IMG/VR virus record: IMGVR_UViG_3300040801_002427
Location: 1-21,930 of that record
DNA: 21,930 nucleotides
Source: a virus
Direction: 5' to 3' (one strand)
Below the pieces are notes generated by a model. It made no database searches. It was given only the letters and a program-made list of their open reading frames with translations, and was not told the origin of the DNA. Below are positions 21,860 through 21,930 of this stretch, piece by piece (position 1 is the first letter of the stretch; each line of letters opens with the position of its first letter). Made by a program: the position numbers and the translations under genes.

Positions 21860-21930
21860 ATGCCAGTCCGTATTCAGATTGCTGACACCTACAAGCGCAA
21901 GGTCAAGATCGAGTTGCCGGGATCCGGCAC
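21860..21930 (+). CDS. start of a probable tail-assembly chaperone (3'-truncated)
   Basis: ATG seven bases after a strong AGGAG; the frame is open to the window edge (23 codons). The visible start PVRIQIADTYKRKVKIELPG, a beta-strand pair, is like the start of small tail-assembly chaperones that follow the tail-tube gene in siphoviruses. Too short for certainty. A frameshifted second product is common in that family but cannot be checked here. Confidence 0.5.
   Translation, partial: MPVRIQIADTYKRKVKIELPGSG

Noticed and set aside
21791-21886. 31-codon frame in the gap before the last gene
   Set aside because: Too short, no ribosome site, and overlaps the well-marked start at 21860 in another frame.

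Overview
The window is the central part of a Mu-like transposable (pro)phage. It runs left to right from the 3' end of the transposition ATPase gene, through the early accessory genes, the Mor-type activator, lysis and DNA packaging, to head and first tail genes. The DNA is GC-rich with strong G/C preference at third codon positions. That suggests a high-GC proteobacterial host, probably a gammaproteobacterium; no host gene is present to settle it. Both ends of the element lie outside the window.

Early/middle block (1-6077): Mu B-like ATPase (partial), a chain of small genes coupled by 4-base ATGA/GTGA overlaps, a winged-helix protein, Gam, a Cys4 zinc-binding protein, a two-helix membrane peptide, GemA (gp16), a CxxC protein, and a Mor-family activator with one more small gene. 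A single minus-strand gene (4183-4746) interrupts this operon. It encodes an N-terminally anchored membrane protein in lower-GC DNA and looks like an acquired cargo gene (moron).

Late block (6157 onward): a lysis cassette (putative holin, exported transglycosylase endolysin, Rz/Rz1 spanins with Rz1 partly embedded in Rz); gp25- and gp26-like genes; TerS (gp27-like) and TerL (gp28-like); DUF935 portal (gp29-like); a MuF head protein with an unusual C-terminal domain; gpG-like protein; a fibre insert (BppU-like protein, collagen-repeat protein, two small genes); gpI protease with a nested in-frame scaffold start; decoration protein; gpT major capsid; gp35/FluMu-type protein with a helix-hairpin-helix; gp36- and gp37-like connector genes; a small basic protein; a probable tail-tube protein; a lipoprotein; and the start of a probable tail-assembly chaperone. 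No tail-sheath gene follows the connector genes, so the particle is probably a siphovirus of the B3/D3112 type with a Mu-type head rather than a contractile-tailed Mu.

The most interesting points are: (i) an 18-base dyad element, GCGACG-NN-CGTCGC-ACCC, that occurs just before the lysis/late block and again just before the protease/capsid block, a candidate binding site for the Mor-like activator; (ii) the minus-strand membrane cargo gene; (iii) the extra domain on the MuF protein, resembling the nuclease domains fused to such proteins; (iv) a collagen-like fibre inside the head gene cluster; (v) a lipoprotein inside the tail operon that could alter the lysogen surface. No tRNA, rRNA, CRISPR array or insertion sequence was seen. 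No gene-free stretch exceeds about 165 bases.
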